From contig CAMLEM010000061.1 in assembly GCA_946479005.1 (NCBI GenBank), forward strand, positions 1 to 8,027: 8,027 nucleotides of DNA. Direction: 5' to 3'. The first letter of the stretch is position 1, and each line of letters opens with the position of its first letter. Position numbers and translations under genes: made by a program. Shown piece after piece: positions 6,394 to 8,027 of the stretch. The DNA is from an uncultured Chitinophagaceae bacterium. Its GTDB lineage: Bacteria > Bacteroidota > Bacteroidia > Chitinophagales > Chitinophagaceae. The notes under the pieces were generated by a model. It had not been told where the DNA came from. It worked only from the letters and a program-made list of their open reading frames with translations, and searched no databases.

Positions 6394-7614
6394 ATGGCAG
6401 AGATCAGACCATTCAGGGCATTAAGACCAACTCCCGAACAGGCCGCGCAGGTAGCATCAAGGCCTTATGATGTGCTCAACAGCGAAGAAGCCCGTGAAGA
6501 AGCGAAGGACAATGCGATCTCTTTCCTGCACGTGACCAAGGCCGAGATCGATCTGCCCGCCGATATTGATATCCATTCACCACAGGTATATGAGAAGGCC
6601 GCGGAGAATTTACAGCAGCTGATCCGCGATGGCGTTCTGCTCCGGGAAGAAAAGCCCTGCTATTACATTTATAAGCTCGTGATGAACGACAGGGAGCAGA
6701 CCGGGCTGGTTTGTGTTTCCTCCGTGGAAGATTATTTTAACGACAAGATCAAAAAGCACGAATTCACCCGCCCGGAAAAAGAAAAAGACCGCATCGATCA
6801 CATGCGCACGATCAAAGCGCAGACGGGCAATGTATTTCTCGCCTACCGCGACATAGTGGAAGTGAACGCGCTTATCGAAGGCTGGAAAAAGACCAATAAA
6901 CCGGTATATGATTTCACTGCGCCCGATGGTATTCAACACACGGTGTGGGTGCTTGACCGGGAGATGAATGTCAATTCCATCACTGAATTATTCCGCACAA
7001 AGGTTCCCGCCACCTATATCGCCGACGGCCATCACCGTGCGGCTTCAGCCGCCAAAGTGAGCAAAGAATTGAAGGAAAGTGAGAACGCGAAATATTTTCT
7101 CACCACCATCTTTCCTGCCAGCCAGCTTTCCATCTGGGATTATAACCGGGTGGTGAAGGACCTGGATGGTCTTGACAAGGATGAACTGATCGGTCGTATA
7201 CAGGAAGATTTTTATATCACCCTCAGTCCCGAACCGGTAAAACCATCACAGCCCCACGAATACGGGATGTACCTGGAAGGCCAGTGGTATATCCTTACCG
7301 CGAGACCCGGCACATTCAATGATGATCCCGTGGGAATTCTTGATGTATCAGTTCTTTCCAATAATATTCTCGACAAGATCCTCGGCATCCGTGACCAGCG
7401 CACGGACAAGCGCATTGATTTTGTTGGCGGCATCCGGGGATTGGGAGAACTGGAAAAAAGGGTGAAGAGCGGAGAGATGAAAGTGGCGTTCAGCATTTAC
7501 CCGGTGACCATAGAACAATTATTTAATATAGCCGACAGCGGGCAGACGATGCCTCCGAAAACCACCTGGTTCGAGCCGAAGTTAAGGGATGGGTTGTTGA
7601 CGCATATGTTGTAA
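6394..7614 (+). CDS. DUF1015-family protein, coupled to serC; function unassigned
   Basis: Cytoplasmic protein of 406 aa, full length for DUF1015 as I recall it; no signal peptide or membrane segment. Family-like motifs: N-terminal RPFRALRP (5-12) and RPYDVLNSEEA (23-33), KHEFTRPEKEKDR (121-133), ADGHHRAASA (210-219) and C-terminal MPPKTTWFEPKL (386-397). The biochemical role is unknown to me. The DGHHR motif recalls the nucleotide-binding motif of ParB/sulfiredoxin-fold proteins, which include the free-serine kinases SerK and SbnI. Together with the 2-base gap after serC, this suggests a job in serine or phosphoserine metabolism, but that is inference. From memory, DUF1015 genes often sit by serC and serA in Bacteroidota and Clostridia; here serA is not between them. 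Family call is firm, function is not. Confidence 0.93.
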   Translation: MAEIRPFRALRPTPEQAAQVASRPYDVLNSEEAREEAKDNAISFLHVTKAEIDLPADIDIHSPQVYEKAAENLQQLIRDGVLLREEKPCYYIYKLVMNDREQTGLVCVSSVEDYFNDKIKKHEFTRPEKEKDRIDHMRTIKAQTGNVFLAYRDIVEVNALIEGWKKTNKPVYDFTAPDGIQHTVWVLDREMNVNSITELFRTKVPATYIADGHHRAASAAKVSKELKESENAKYFLTTIFPASQLSIWDYNRVVKDLDGLDKDELIGRIQEDFYITLSPEPVKPSQPHEYGMYLEGQWYILTARPGTFNDDPVGILDVSVLSNNILDKILGIRDQRTDKRIDFVGGIRGLGELEKRVKSGEMKVAFSIYPVTIEQLFNIADSGQTMPPKTTWFEPKLRDGLLTHML

Positions 7615-7618
7615 TACG

Positions 7619-7756
7619 GTTTCCCGCAGATTTCGCAGATCAAATACACGCTGATCTCGCACAATGATACTGTTATTCGGTACCGGTCAACGGGTTTCGA
7701 CCATTTTAAGCTCTTCCGCGAAATCTGCGATAAAATCTGCGAAATCTGCGGGAAAC
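7619..7756. repeat. Intergenic inverted-repeat element, copy 3 (best preserved)
   Basis: Outer arms 7619-7640 and 7735-7756 are perfect reverse complements over 22 bp, reading GTTTCCCGCAG... and ...CTGCGGGAAAC. Inner arms CGCTGATCTCGC (7649-7660) and GCGAAATCTGCG (7718-7729) pair at 10 of 12. The core 7675-7700 (ATTCGG.ACCG...ACG...TTCGA) matches the copy 2 core at about 19 positions with one gap. Units here are mostly ATCTGCGA, where copy 2 uses mainly ATCTGTGA, on both arms. It starts 5 bases after the DUF1015 stop codon, so it would form the 3' end of the serC-DUF1015 transcript, with no T-run after it. Confidence 0.88.
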
Positions 7757-7827
7757 AGCTGTTTCTCAAATTCTTTATCTTGCAACAAATCAGCGCCCTT
7801 TATCGTCTCTGATCTTTAATTTGTAAT

Positions 7828-8027
7828 ATGAAATTCCTTTCATCCCTTATCCTTACCTGCTCCCTCTTCCTCATACAACCCGCACATTCCCAGGAGGATG
7901 TAAAAACCCTCCACGAAACCGCCAAAACCTTCATGCGTTCCGGTGATTTCGATAACGCCATCCTCGTCCTCAAACGCGCGCTTCAGAAAGAAAACGACAA
8001 CCTGGAACTGCAGAAAGACCTGGTGAT
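7828..8027 (+). CDS. Exported TPR protein, 5' fragment (cut by window end)
   Basis: An open frame starts at the ATG at 7828 and runs off the window with 66 complete codons. It begins with a signal peptide of about 22 residues (MKFLSSLILTCSLFLIQ...AHSQ, then EDVKT). Residues about 28-61 (LHETAKTFMRSGDFDNAILV, then LKRALQKENDNLEL) have the spacing of a tetratricopeptide repeat: small residue at A32, G39-D40, A44, and A52 in the second helix. TPR proteins act as protein-binding scaffolds; this one would work in the periplasm or envelope. The partner is unknown and the rest lies outside the window. No strong Shine-Dalgarno site is visible; only weak promoter-like sequence precedes it. Confidence 0.8.
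   Translation, partial: MKFLSSLILTCSLFLIQPAHSQEDVKTLHETAKTFMRSGDFDNAILVLKRALQKENDNLELQKDLV

Noticed and set aside
7615..7760. Repeat element as an IS or MITE with target-site duplication
   Set aside because: The terminal inverted repeat is MITE-like, but no flanking direct duplication is visible at copies 2 or 3 and there is no transposase in the window; mobility remains unproven.
7497..7769. Minus-strand open frame of 90 codons across repeat copy 3
   Set aside because: Contains FPQISQI and ICEICGK, which are the two repeat arms translated, and then runs antisense to the DUF1015 gene.
7776..7783. TATCTTGC as a -7 box for the TPR gene
   Set aside because: Two of the six fixed consensus positions differ, there is no TTG at the right upstream spacing, and the distance to the ATG is about 44 bases; possible but not supported enough to list.

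Overview
The window looks like an ordinary chromosomal segment of a Bacteroidota bacterium, most likely of the Chitinophagaceae or close relatives. The reasons are a type IX secretion (T9SS) C-terminal sorting domain on a giant secreted protein, a Bacteroidota-type -7 promoter box (TATCTTTG) with almost no leader before serC, weak or absent Shine-Dalgarno sites, and intergenic spacers filled with ATCTGYGA-type inverted repeats. All five genes I support lie on the + strand. No phage, plasmid, IS, CRISPR, tRNA or rRNA signal was found.

Layout: 1-207 is a spacer with a small CCTGCCTG hairpin and repeat copy 1. 208-1170 is an exported zinc phospholipase C / S1-P1-nuclease-fold protein, followed directly by a strong hairpin that may be its terminator (1174-1216). 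1286-5152 is a 1288-residue secreted protein with a sortilin-like beta-propeller with Asp-box repeats, then an Ig-like stalk, then a T9SS sorting domain. 5153-5320 is a spacer holding repeat copy 2 and the serC promoter. 5321-6391 is serC (phosphoserine aminotransferase), and 6394-7614 is a DUF1015-family gene two bases downstream, so the pair looks like one coupled operon tied to serine synthesis. 7615-7827 is a spacer with repeat copy 3. 7828 to the window end is the start of an exported TPR protein, cut by the edge. No gene-free stretch exceeds 300 bases.

The most unusual content is not in the genes. Three of the four intergenic gaps carry related elements of about 110-140 bp. In copies 2 and 3, long inverted-repeat arms made of ATCTG(T/C)GA units flank a related core, and the two arms change together from copy to copy. 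They look like one family of dispersed structured repeats. They also create misleading open frames: an upstream in-frame ATG gives serC a false cysteine-rich N-terminus.
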